Assembly (NCBI GenBank): GCA_022843605.1
Contig: JALHNI010000027.1
Span: forward strand, 1-54,741
Length of the DNA stretch: 54,741 nt
Direction of reading: 5' to 3'
Origin: Bryobacter sp.
GTDB lineage: Bacteria; Acidobacteriota; Terriglobia; Bryobacterales; Bryobacteraceae
Part shown: positions 16,899 through 24,792 of the stretch, piece after piece
How positions within the stretch are numbered: position 1 is the stretch's first letter
Layout of the letters: the number at the start of each line of letters is the position of its first letter
Translations under genes and position numbers: made by a program
The notes under the pieces: model-generated
The model's database searches: none
Seen by the model: only the letters and a program-made list of their open reading frames with translations
What the model was told of the DNA's origin: nothing

Positions 16899-18240
16899 GC
16901 GAATCGCGGAGCGCCAGCGCCAAAGGAATCAGAGCGTGAGCAGTATCGGGGTCAGGCGCGACGCTCTGGAACGCGACGTAGTCGTCACCGTTCAGCGGCA
17001 CGCGGGTCTCCCAACCGGCCGGGTGCGGCTCTCCTTCCGAGGACCAAACCTGCCCATCGAGACGAAGGTGGACGCGGCCCAGGCCCAGTTTTTCGCTCGC
17101 CGTGTGCAAGTGGCTCCAGTAGTCGTCTGCGCTAGTCGCCGACGCCAAGCCGCTTTTCATCCGGTCGACGATGATCGCATCCCGTACGACCTGGCGGAAC
17201 CGATTTCCGAGGAGCGCGCTCCGGGCGGCCCGGAATTCGGTGAAGCCAAGGTGGCTGACCGCGACCCAAACCAAGCCGCCGAAGGCGAGCACCAGGAATG
17301 CCGCGAGCTGTGGGCCGGACTGGCTGGCCCACAACGATACCAACCCCGCCACACCGCAGCCCAGGTAGCAAATCAAGGCTACGTGCCGAGGCCGTAGACC
17401 CCGTGCCAGGAGCCGGTGATGAATGTGACCGCGGTCGGCTCCAAAAATAGGTTGCATGCTCAGGAAGCGACGCCCGATTGCCAGCGCTACGTCGAGGAAG
17501 GGAAGGGTGAGGAGCACCATCGGCGCTACCATGCCGATGGCCGTCGCGGTCTTATAGCCCCAGATAAGGCCGAAGCAACCCAGAAGGAAGCCGATGGTCA
17601 GGCTGCCGGAATCGCCCAGAAAGATGGAGGCCGGCTCAAAGTTGTACCGGAGAAATCCGATCAGGCAGCCGGCTAGCGGTGCTGTCACCATCGCCAGCAG
17701 AATGTTGCCATTGAGCGAGGCTGCGACAAACATGGTCAGCGTCGCGAACAGGCTGACTCCAGCTGCGAGCCCATCGACGCCGTCAATCAGGTTGATGGCA
17801 TTGGTGGTGCCGACAAGCCAAACCACCGTGAGCGGTAACGCCCACCAGGCATCGCCACCCAGCCGCACTCCGGCCGTGTAAACCGTCAACGCGGCGGCCA
17901 CCTCGGCAACGATCTTGGTGAGGGGCCGCAATCCGCGCAGGTCGTCCACCAGCCCCATAAACAGAACCAGGCCCACCGCCGGGAGCAGCCGCAGGATCTG
18001 GTTCCAATGCGAGCGAGTCTCCAGGCTGACCGACAGGGGAAGCAGGGCGAAGATGGCGAGGCTGAGTGCGTAGGCGAGCATGATCGCGACTCCACCCAGC
18101 CGGGGAACGGCATTGGCGTGATGCTTGCGAGCATCAGGCTGATCCAACCAACCTCGCGTCAGGCATAGACCGCGAATGGCCGGCGTGAAGATCCAGGTAG
18201 CGATGGCCGAGAGGACCATTAAGAAGGCAAGCGAGTACAA
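16813..18240 (-). CDS. Undecaprenyl-phosphate sugar-1-phosphate transferase (WecA/MraY-like)
   Basis: 475 residues. It is an integral membrane polyprenyl-phosphate N-acetylhexosamine-1-phosphate transferase (glycosyltransferase family 4), which starts surface polysaccharide synthesis. Diagnostic loops are present: PRLGGVAIML, GLVDDLRGLRPL (Asp-Asp), NAINLIDGVDGLAAG, IFLGDSGSL and the His box ADRGHIHHRLL. About 340 residues match the usual enzyme; a soluble extension of about 130 residues follows the last helix, and its end overlaps the convergent MFS gene by 86 bp. It lies 14 bp after a ribbon-helix-helix gene and an UpxY-like antiterminator gene, which suggests regulated polysaccharide production, though no other glycan genes follow. 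Confidence 0.9.
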   Translation of the reverse strand: MYSLAFLMVLSAIATWIFTPAIRGLCLTRGWLDQPDARKHHANAVPRLGGVAIMLAYALSLAIFALLPLSVSLETRSHWNQILRLLPAVGLVLFMGLVDDLRGLRPLTKIVAEVAAALTVYTAGVRLGGDAWWALPLTVVWLVGTTNAINLIDGVDGLAAGVSLFATLTMFVAASLNGNILLAMVTAPLAGCLIGFLRYNFEPASIFLGDSGSLTIGFLLGCFGLIWGYKTATAIGMVAPMVLLTLPFLDVALAIGRRFLSMQPIFGADRGHIHHRLLARGLRPRHVALICYLGCGVAGLVSLWASQSGPQLAAFLVLAFGGLVWVAVSHLGFTEFRAARSALLGNRFRQVVRDAIIVDRMKSGLASATSADDYWSHLHTASEKLGLGRVHLRLDGQVWSSEGEPHPAGWETRVPLNGDDYVAFQSVAPDPDTAHALIPLALALRDSPKPPSRRKAPPTLESTGDLDRRAETAPR

Positions 18241-18254
18241 ACTTCCCTCCTTCT

Positions 18255-18554
18255 TCAGACTTCGGCCAATTGTTTGTTTCGTGCGGGCGTAACGGCGTCA
18301 ACCTGTTCCACCAGTTGCCCCACCCGGGCCTCCAACTGAAACATCATCGACTGCAATTCAGAGAGTGACTGTGTTGATGGTCCGTCCAGAACCGGACTGG
18401 GCGTAGGCCGGTCCGCCTGACGCAATACGGCGCTGCGCGCAAAGTCGGAGATGCTGCGCGCCCCTTGGGCCACACACGCCTCTCTCAAGTAAACGAACTC
18501 TTCTTCGGTGAGGCGAAAGTTCACCAGACGATTTCTCGGCTTCAAAATGCTCAT
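18255..18554 (-). CDS. Small ribbon-helix-helix-like protein with C-terminal coiled coil
   Basis: 99 residues. Residues about 8-45 (RLVNFRLTEEEFVYLREACV, then ARSISDFARSAVL) fit an Arc/CopG/MobC-like ribbon-helix-helix fold. Residues about 63-90 (LSELQSMMFQLEARVGQLVEQVD) form a short heptad coiled coil. The ATG overlaps the stop of the upstream UpxY/NusG-like gene as ATGA, so the two are translationally coupled. A DNA-binding or UpxY-partner role is inferred; no experimentally defined family is recognised. Confidence 0.75.
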   Translation of the reverse strand: MSILKPRNRLVNFRLTEEEFVYLREACVAQGARSISDFARSAVLRQADRPTPSPVLDGPSTQSLSELQSMMFQLEARVGQLVEQVDAVTPARNKQLAEV

Positions 18555-19072
18555 TGCGATCCTCCTGCTGTCATACTCAGCTTCCCGTCCAGTTTTCGAA
18601 TCCAGGCGCGATCCATTTCGGTGGAAACTGACCGCTGCAGCAGTTCCACCGTCACGACGACGCGGCAGCCGCCCTTGTTCTCCAGCAACAGGCCCCGCAA
18701 CCCTCGCATCGGCCCGGTGACTACCTCAACCGGATCTCCCCGCCGCAGAGGCTCGCAGCTTTCGACGCGCACCCCGGTCGTCACCACCAGGCGCAGGGCC
18801 GACATCTCGGCGTCATTTATTGGCGCGGCTTGCCGTCCGAACCCCACAATCTCCCGCACGCCCGGAGTCGTCATGATGGGCAAGCGACTCTCGCCATCAA
18901 ATCTGCAAAAGACGTAGCCAGGGAACAGAGGAGTTTCGATGCGCTTAATGCGGTCGCTCCAGCGCCTTTCGGTTGAGATCGAAGGGAAGAAAGTTTCGTA
19001 GCTCTTTTGCGCCAATGCTGCCTCGACGATCCGCTCCGCCTGCGGCTTCACCACGATTGCGTACCAGTTCAT
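18551..19072 (-). CDS. UpxY/RfaH-type NusG-like transcription antitermination protein
   Basis: 173 residues, a specialised NusG paralogue. The NGN domain is at residues 1-100 (NWYAIVVKPQAERIVEAAL; LFPGYVFCRFDG), followed by a KOW module (LRRGDPVEVVTGPMRGLRG, about 108-135). Such proteins load on RNA polymerase at the start of long polysaccharide operons and suppress termination. This is the first gene of a three-gene operon ending in a WecA-like transferase. A 7-bp hairpin precedes its Shine-Dalgarno (GAGGAAG). The housekeeping nusG would normally lie with secE and ribosomal genes, which are absent here. Confidence 0.88.
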   Translation of the reverse strand: MNWYAIVVKPQAERIVEAALAQKSYETFFPSISTERRWSDRIKRIETPLFPGYVFCRFDGESRLPIMTTPGVREIVGFGRQAAPINDAEMSALRLVVTTGVRVESCEPLRRGDPVEVVTGPMRGLRGLLLENKGGCRVVVTVELLQRSVSTEMDRAWIRKLDGKLSMTAGGSQ

Positions 19073-19088
19073 GCCACTTCCTCAGGGA

Positions 19089-19110
19089 ACGGCACAGGCT
19101 CTAGTGCCGT
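19089..19110 (-). promoter_or_regulatory. Hairpin in the 5' leader of the UpxY operon
   Basis: ACGGCAC and GTGCCGT form a perfect 7-bp stem with an 8-nt loop, 16 nt upstream of the start codon and just before the Shine-Dalgarno. It could act as a pause or loading element for the antiterminator. No E. coli-like ops sequence (GGCGGTAGCGTG) is present. Confidence 0.45.
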
Positions 19111-19279
19111 GCCACACCAATCATCGGAATGCTTGCGGAGTGGGATGATTCGGCCACTGCAGAATGGTGGGATAGCTAGAGTGAGCGTGGAGGTGTAGCC
19201 CATCCGCAGGCCGGGTGTACTTCCAGGCGTGATGTTTTCCGGGGGATGGTCACCTCATACTGGAAGGATCTCTACTTTC

Positions 19280-22219
19280 ATGTCTCGTTCAAATCGATTT
19301 CCGGTTGCCGGAGCCGCGCTGTTGATCTACTTGACGCTGGTCTTGGTGCTGAGCGCTAAGCCGGTACCGATGCCGGTCTGGTATGAGCCTGCCGCGGGAG
19401 GAATCTACGTGAGCCGTCAAGGGCCGGTGCAACTGGCACTTCGGCCTGACCGGCTTTGCTGGACCTTTGGGGGACAGAACCCGGTGGAGGCAAGGTTTTC
19501 GGGGACCGCCTGGGGCCGACAGACGCGGTTGCAAGGAGAGCAGCCGATGGCCGCCCGGGCACAGTACCTGACGGCGGCGCGAATGGAGAAGAATGTGCCG
19601 CTATATGAGCGGGCGCGGTACCGGGATTTGTATCCGGGGGTCGATTTGGTATTTCACGGCGCGCAATCCAGGCCGGAGTTCGATTTCGAACTTGCGGCCG
19701 GCGTGGATGCGGCGCAAGTCCAACTGGATCTCCGTGGACACCGGGGACTCGCGATTGAAGCGGATGGATCGCTGACGATCGATTCGAAGGGGGGCCAGAT
19801 TCACTGGCATCGGCCGGTCGTGATTCAAGATGGCCGGCGGGTGGAAGGCAAGTTCCGGCTCCTGGGCCGAAACGGCGTGGGTTTCGTGCTCGGCCCGCAC
19901 GACCCGGCGCGGCCGGTGGTGATCGATCCCGTATTGAGCTATTCGACGTACTTTGGCGCGGCGGGCAACGATGCGGCGATGTCAGTAGCGACCGATGCGA
20001 TGGGCAATGCCTATGTTTTCGGGTTGACGACCTCGCAAGAACTGCGGGTGAGCCGCAACGCCGCGCAGCCGGCATACGGCGGCCAGGCGAGCGGACTAAA
20101 TGGCGGTGACACCTTTGTCGCAAAGTTTAGTCCTGCCGGTGCACTGCTGTTTGTCACCTATCTTGGCGGTAGCGGTGACGATGCGCCCGGAGGTATTGCT
20201 GTCGATTTGTCCGGCAATGTCTACCTGGCGGGCATGACGACATCTCGAAACTTTCCGGTGACGGCGAATGCTCCGCAGCGAACATACGCGGGCGCTGGCG
20301 CAGGCCAGCTGTTTCCCGCCGGTGACGCATTTGTGGCGAAGCTGAACGCCGACGGAAGCCAGATAGTCTATGCCACCTACCTGGGCGGGGCTTCCGACGA
20401 TGAGGCGAATGCGATTGCAGTGGATGCGCAGGGCAATGCCTACGTAGCGGGCAGTACCGCTTCAAGTGCGTTTCCCACTACCGAAAACGCTTATCAAAAA
20501 ACTTACAAGGGGAACATTGGCCAGCCGACTCTACCACGGTTTGGTACGCCGTTTCTTCGGCGAGGTGACGTCTTCCTGGTCAAGATCAATCCCGGCGGGA
20601 CGCAGTTGACTTACTCGACGCTTCTGGGGGGCCAGCGAGAGGAAGCTCCGCGTTCGCTGGCGATTGATGCTCAGGGGAATGCCTATGTTGCCGGCTACAC
20701 GCTGTCCACGGACTTTCCGGTCACGGTTGCGGCCTACCAACGGGAATCGCGCCGGTCTGATCTGTGGAACGAATTCTTCAATCTTGGTGACGGCTTTGTG
20801 ACCAAGGTGAATCCCAGTGGAAGTGGACTAATCTATTCGACCTACCTGGGCGGCAGCGGTGATGACCTGATCAACGCGCTAACGATCGACTCAGCGGGGA
20901 ACGCCTATGTTGCCGGACCGACGAGCTCGACGAACTTTCCTGTCACGGCCGGAGCGTTTTCCACGCGAAACCGGGGGCCAGTCGACGGAGCGTTCGAATC
21001 ATTTGACGACGATCAGCTTTGGGGCGATGCCTTTGTTGCGAAATTGAGTGCCGACGGGGCTCGCCTTCTCCAAGCGACTTACTTCGGTGGCAGCGGCGAC
21101 GATGTCCCGACCGGAATCGCTTTGGATCAATCCGGAAACATCATCATCGGCGGCATGACGCTGTCGCCAAATCTGCCTGTGACGGCTGACGCGGCGCAGG
21201 GGCAGATTGGCGGACGGGCGAGGCCGTTCGTTGGCCAGTCGATTGGTGACGGCTTTGTGGCGCAGCTGAACCCGGAGTTAACCAGCGTAATTTACGGCAC
21301 CTATCTGGGAGGAACGCTGGATGACGCGATCGGTGGCTTGTCCCTGGACCGGTCAGGCAATCTATGGGTTGCCGGTACGACAGGTTCTCTGAATTTGCCC
21401 ACGCGCGGCAACTCGACTCAGGCCAACTTCGGAGGGTCGAGCGCTTCGCAGTTTTTCCGTGGCGACGCTTTCCTGGCCCGGCTGGAAGGTTTTTCCCAGC
21501 CGGTGGGTCCTACTCTGTCGATCAGGTCGATTGCGAACGCGGCTAGTTATAGCGCTCGAATTGCACCGGGGATGTTGTTCGTGGCGTTCACCACGGCAGC
21601 CGGCCCGAAGGAACTCGTCGGCGCAGCGCTTACTCCCAGTGGGCTCTATGATACGGTTCGCTCGGAGACGCGCTTTCTGTTCGATGGCGTGGCGGCGCCA
21701 TTGATTTACGTGCGCGAAGATCAATCGAGCGGTATTGTTCCTTATGCGGCCGCGGGTAAGGCGAGTGTGCAAGTCGTGGTGGAGTACAAAGGACAACGGT
21801 CTGCGCCGATTACGCTGCCGGTGAGTCCTGCTGCGCCGGGGCTCTTCTCGGTGAACCAAGCCGGCTCCGGGCCTGGCGCCATCTATAACCAGGATGGGAC
21901 GCCAAATGCACCTGCGAATCCGGCCGCGAAGGGTTCGATCGTCGTGCTTTACGGAACCGGTGAGGGCCAGACATCGCCCGCCGGCGTGGATGGAAAGATC
22001 GCATCCGCGGAGTTTCCCAGGCCCAATCAAACGGTGGTGGCCACGGTGGCCGGACGCGATGCTTCGATTCTCTATGCCGGGGCGATTCCCGGTCAGGTGG
22101 CGGGCCTGTTTCAAGTGAACATCCAGTTGCCGCAGGATTTGGCGAGTGGTAGTCAACCTGTGCTTCTGACCGTGGGGGGCCTCGCCTCCCAGCCGAATCT
22201 GACAGTTGCTGTGCAGTAA
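19280..22219 (+). CDS. Large secreted SBBP beta-propeller protein with Solibacter-type C-terminal domain
   Basis: 979 residues from ATG 19280, which has GGAAGGA 11 nt upstream and opens a signal peptide (MSRSNRFPVAGAALLIYLTL). Residues about 30-210 form the N-terminal beta-rich domain common to SBBP proteins. Then come seven SBBP repeats of about 70-90 residues, each built as TYLGGSGDD ... IAVDxxGNxYVAGxT ... FPVT ... DAFVAKLN. The last 230 residues (from SIRSIANAASYSARIAPGML) fit TIGR03437. Probably a surface or extracellular adhesive/carbohydrate-binding protein; function unproven. Its TAA touches the stop of the convergent gene with no base between. Confidence 0.88.
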   Translation: MSRSNRFPVAGAALLIYLTLVLVLSAKPVPMPVWYEPAAGGIYVSRQGPVQLALRPDRLCWTFGGQNPVEARFSGTAWGRQTRLQGEQPMAARAQYLTAARMEKNVPLYERARYRDLYPGVDLVFHGAQSRPEFDFELAAGVDAAQVQLDLRGHRGLAIEADGSLTIDSKGGQIHWHRPVVIQDGRRVEGKFRLLGRNGVGFVLGPHDPARPVVIDPVLSYSTYFGAAGNDAAMSVATDAMGNAYVFGLTTSQELRVSRNAAQPAYGGQASGLNGGDTFVAKFSPAGALLFVTYLGGSGDDAPGGIAVDLSGNVYLAGMTTSRNFPVTANAPQRTYAGAGAGQLFPAGDAFVAKLNADGSQIVYATYLGGASDDEANAIAVDAQGNAYVAGSTASSAFPTTENAYQKTYKGNIGQPTLPRFGTPFLRRGDVFLVKINPGGTQLTYSTLLGGQREEAPRSLAIDAQGNAYVAGYTLSTDFPVTVAAYQRESRRSDLWNEFFNLGDGFVTKVNPSGSGLIYSTYLGGSGDDLINALTIDSAGNAYVAGPTSSTNFPVTAGAFSTRNRGPVDGAFESFDDDQLWGDAFVAKLSADGARLLQATYFGGSGDDVPTGIALDQSGNIIIGGMTLSPNLPVTADAAQGQIGGRARPFVGQSIGDGFVAQLNPELTSVIYGTYLGGTLDDAIGGLSLDRSGNLWVAGTTGSLNLPTRGNSTQANFGGSSASQFFRGDAFLARLEGFSQPVGPTLSIRSIANAASYSARIAPGMLFVAFTTAAGPKELVGAALTPSGLYDTVRSETRFLFDGVAAPLIYVREDQSSGIVPYAAAGKASVQVVVEYKGQRSAPITLPVSPAAPGLFSVNQAGSGPGAIYNQDGTPNAPANPAAKGSIVVLYGTGEGQTSPAGVDGKIASAEFPRPNQTVVATVAGRDASILYAGAIPGQVAGLFQVNIQLPQDLASGSQPVLLTVGGLASQPNLTVAVQ

Positions 22220-23779
22220 TCAGCGAAAGTCAACGGTGCGTCCAGTCAGGGTGAAGGGCAGGATGAAGCCCGCGTCGATTCCGGTAGCGTTAAAGCGGGT
22301 AAGTTCCGGCGCGGCAATCAGGAACACCAGATTGAGGGGCAATGTCGCTTCGGGTTCAGTGGCGGGAAAGTTAGCAAGCATACTCGGGGGAACGGAGAAC
22401 TTACTGCTGCCGGGCGGAGCCGTGCAGAGACACGCGCCGAACGCGGTGGTGGAGTGGCGCACACTGACGGCGAGTAAGTACACTGGCGCGTCTTTTGGGC
22501 CATCGGACCATTGCAACTGCAGGCCTTCCCGGCGAGTAACTGAGTCGAGTCGAGCGAGGCTCCGCGAGCGCAACTCCCGAGGCACCTGAAATTCCGTTTC
22601 AAAGGCACCCAATGTTTCGGTACCGTCTGACTTGGCGCGATAGCGTCCGGGCGATAGAAACAGAGGCTGGACGGCTCGGGAGTAGTCCGGCCGCTCGCCA
22701 CCGAGAAAGGCAAAGTAATCTCCGCTATCTACATTCCGAGGGATGGTTCTGGCTCCTGCCGGTCCCTGAAGAACGACTCCTGGGCCAGCGTTCAGTGCCG
22801 GACCCGGCAGGCGTGACTGGAGCATCTCGAGTAAGTTCTTGCGCGCGCCAAAGTCTTGCTGCGCCAACCCGTGGTAGGTAACACAGGTACCAGGAGGCGG
22901 CAGGACCACCAGGGGTTGGGGATTCGCCAAAGGAGAAAAGAAATGGAAGGCGGCTTCCTCGTCGGTGAACTGCACCTCGGCCTGTCCTGGAAAGCCGATG
23001 CGGAGACTGATCCGGGCAATCAGAAGCAATGCCAGGAGATTGCTGCCCTTGGTGTCCAGTGATGGCCAGAGCGTGAAGGACCGGCACGACTGACCGCGAG
23101 CGGAGACGGGGATGGTGACGGTGTTGCCGCTCAGTCCCTTTCGATAATGGAGGTGGACGGGGACGTAACAGCCGACCGGGACGGCCTCTGAGAGCGAGAA
23201 ACTGACCGTCGAGTGCCCCTCTTCGTTCGGTGACCAGCGGGCTGCCACGTTGATCCCGCCAACGCTGAGTTGCGCGTCCTGAGCGCTTCCGGTTGCCTGG
23301 AGCATGACGGTGTCTCCCGGATGCGCGGGGTGCAGAAGATCGATGGATTCTGGACCTGTAGGCGTGAGTCGAGTGGCTCTGGCAGGACCCCAGCCTGAGC
23401 GATTCAGGGAGTAGAGGCCGCCGCTGGCGGCGGAAACGTGAAGCGCGTAGGGTCGGCTCTCACCGTCGTTGTTGGTGAGGGTGAGGTCCGCAGGACCTGG
23501 CGGTAAGTCGTACGGTACTTGAAAGATGGCGTGTCGAGGCGATGCTTCCAGGGCGGCTGGGGTCCACTCTCGCTCGCCCGATCGTAAGCGAATCTTATGG
23601 CTATCAGAGATTCGAAGACCATCGATCCGAACCCGGTTTCCCGGCGCGAGTGCACCGCCGGGGAGCGACGGTGGGATACGGCTCGCTTCGTTGCGGATAC
23701 CTTCCTGCAGGATGGCGGGCGGCTGCGCGGTGACGGTAGCGATGGACCCGAGGAGTAAAAGAACAGTCTTTCCGAGCAC
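22220..23779 (-). CDS. Secreted protein with degenerate Solibacter-type domain
   Basis: 519 residues, GTG start at 23779, signal peptide MLGKTVLLLLGSIATVTAQ. Residues about 25-240 resemble the TIGR03437 fold: EGIRNEASRIPPSLPGGALAPG mirrors the usual NAAS...IAPG opening, and PAHPGDTVMLQATG mirrors the GDVLVIYATG strand. Here the domain is N-terminal, the reverse of its normal position. The remainder is a beta-rich segment of no recognised family. It converges directly on the SBBP gene. Function unknown; a cell-surface role is inferred. Confidence 0.7.
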   Translation of the reverse strand: MLGKTVLLLLGSIATVTAQPPAILQEGIRNEASRIPPSLPGGALAPGNRVRIDGLRISDSHKIRLRSGEREWTPAALEASPRHAIFQVPYDLPPGPADLTLTNNDGESRPYALHVSAASGGLYSLNRSGWGPARATRLTPTGPESIDLLHPAHPGDTVMLQATGSAQDAQLSVGGINVAARWSPNEEGHSTVSFSLSEAVPVGCYVPVHLHYRKGLSGNTVTIPVSARGQSCRSFTLWPSLDTKGSNLLALLLIARISLRIGFPGQAEVQFTDEEAAFHFFSPLANPQPLVVLPPPGTCVTYHGLAQQDFGARKNLLEMLQSRLPGPALNAGPGVVLQGPAGARTIPRNVDSGDYFAFLGGERPDYSRAVQPLFLSPGRYRAKSDGTETLGAFETEFQVPRELRSRSLARLDSVTRREGLQLQWSDGPKDAPVYLLAVSVRHSTTAFGACLCTAPPGSSKFSVPPSMLANFPATEPEATLPLNLVFLIAAPELTRFNATGIDAGFILPFTLTGRTVDFR

Positions 23780-23871
23780 GGCAGAATTTCAGCGTAGCAT
23801 CGCCCCAGGATTCTCAAGAATCGAATGGGTGCCGATAAGCCTCATTGAAGCGACTGGCTTTGGTATCACCG

Positions 23872-24780
23872 ATGTATTCTCTATTGCAGCAATCGACTTC
23901 CGTTTATCGCCCGCGATTTGCATCTGTCGGCGCGAGCATCTTAGCTCATGCGGGTGCAATCGCTTTGTTACTCGTACTGAGCGGGCCGATTTGGCGTGCG
24001 CCCATGGTGCGCTCCGTAACTCCCCTAGTCGCTCCTCCCCCGAAACCCTTGACCCTGGTGCGAAAGGCGCGAGTTTTAACTCGGCTGGCTGAGCGCCCGG
24101 CCATGACCCGGGAGACTCTGCTGCCGTCCTCGCCTACGGCGTTGAAACTACCTGAGATCACGAGGCGGAGCGTACAGATTGAAGAGCCCGCCGAGATGAC
24201 TCCGGTTCCGGTGCCGATGTTGCCGGCGGCAGCCATGCCGGCGTTGGCCGTAAGGCCAGTGGTTCGGGTGGGGTTGCTGGAGACTCAGGCGGTTTCGCCC
24301 GTCGAGGCCCGGGCGGTGGCAACGAAGGTGGGCTTCGACGCGGGGAGCCAGGAGATCGGGAAGCGCCGAGCGCGGGGAACGGCGGGTGCCGGCTTCGGAG
24401 AGTCAGAAACAGCAACGCCGGTGAAGGCGATGCGCCGGACGGTGCGGGGCGGATTCGATGAAACAGAAGGGGCGCCACGAAAGCCGGCAATCGCGAAGGT
24501 GGACGCGCCGGAGTTTGAGGGTCTCGAGATTCTCGAAAAGCCGCAGCCGATTTACACCGAGGAGGGGCGTAGGTTGCGGATCGAAGGCACGGTACAACTG
24601 CGCGTGGTCTTCAGCGCGGCCGGTGAGATCCAGGTGGTGTCGGTGGTGAAGGGACTGGGCCATGGGCTCGATGAGGCTGCGGTGAGAGCGGCAACGGCCA
24701 TTCGCTTTCGCCCGGCGCGCCGGGCGGGGCGTCCCGTGGACGCGCCGGCCATGATCCAGATTCGCTTTCAACTTGCATAA
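23872..24780 (+). CDS. TonB-family energy transducer-like protein
   Basis: 302 residues from ATG 23872 (a TTG at 23845 would add nine residues and is less likely). Layout: a short cytoplasmic N-terminus, one membrane helix at about 20-41 (ASILAHAGAIALLLVLSGPI), a long Pro/Ala/Arg-rich periplasmic linker, and a C-terminal TonB domain (KPQPIYTEEGRRLRIEGTVQ ... GHGLDEAAVRAATAIRFRPA). The YTEEARR-like entry and RFRPA strand are typical. The linker carries a repeated GF(D/G)E(S/T)E-type motif. It could drive the TonB receptors in this window, but no exbB/exbD are adjacent. It is followed after 12 bp by an M48-like gene. Confidence 0.85.
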   Translation: MYSLLQQSTSVYRPRFASVGASILAHAGAIALLLVLSGPIWRAPMVRSVTPLVAPPPKPLTLVRKARVLTRLAERPAMTRETLLPSSPTALKLPEITRRSVQIEEPAEMTPVPVPMLPAAAMPALAVRPVVRVGLLETQAVSPVEARAVATKVGFDAGSQEIGKRRARGTAGAGFGESETATPVKAMRRTVRGGFDETEGAPRKPAIAKVDAPEFEGLEILEKPQPIYTEEGRRLRIEGTVQLRVVFSAAGEIQVVSVVKGLGHGLDEAAVRAATAIRFRPARRAGRPVDAPAMIQIRFQLA

Positions 24781-24792
24781 GGAAGGATGACT

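Noticed and set aside
19073..19120. Sigma54 promoter suggested by TGGCACG before the UpxY gene
   Set aside because: The expected TTGC element is missing at the required spacing; the sequence belongs to the leader hairpin.
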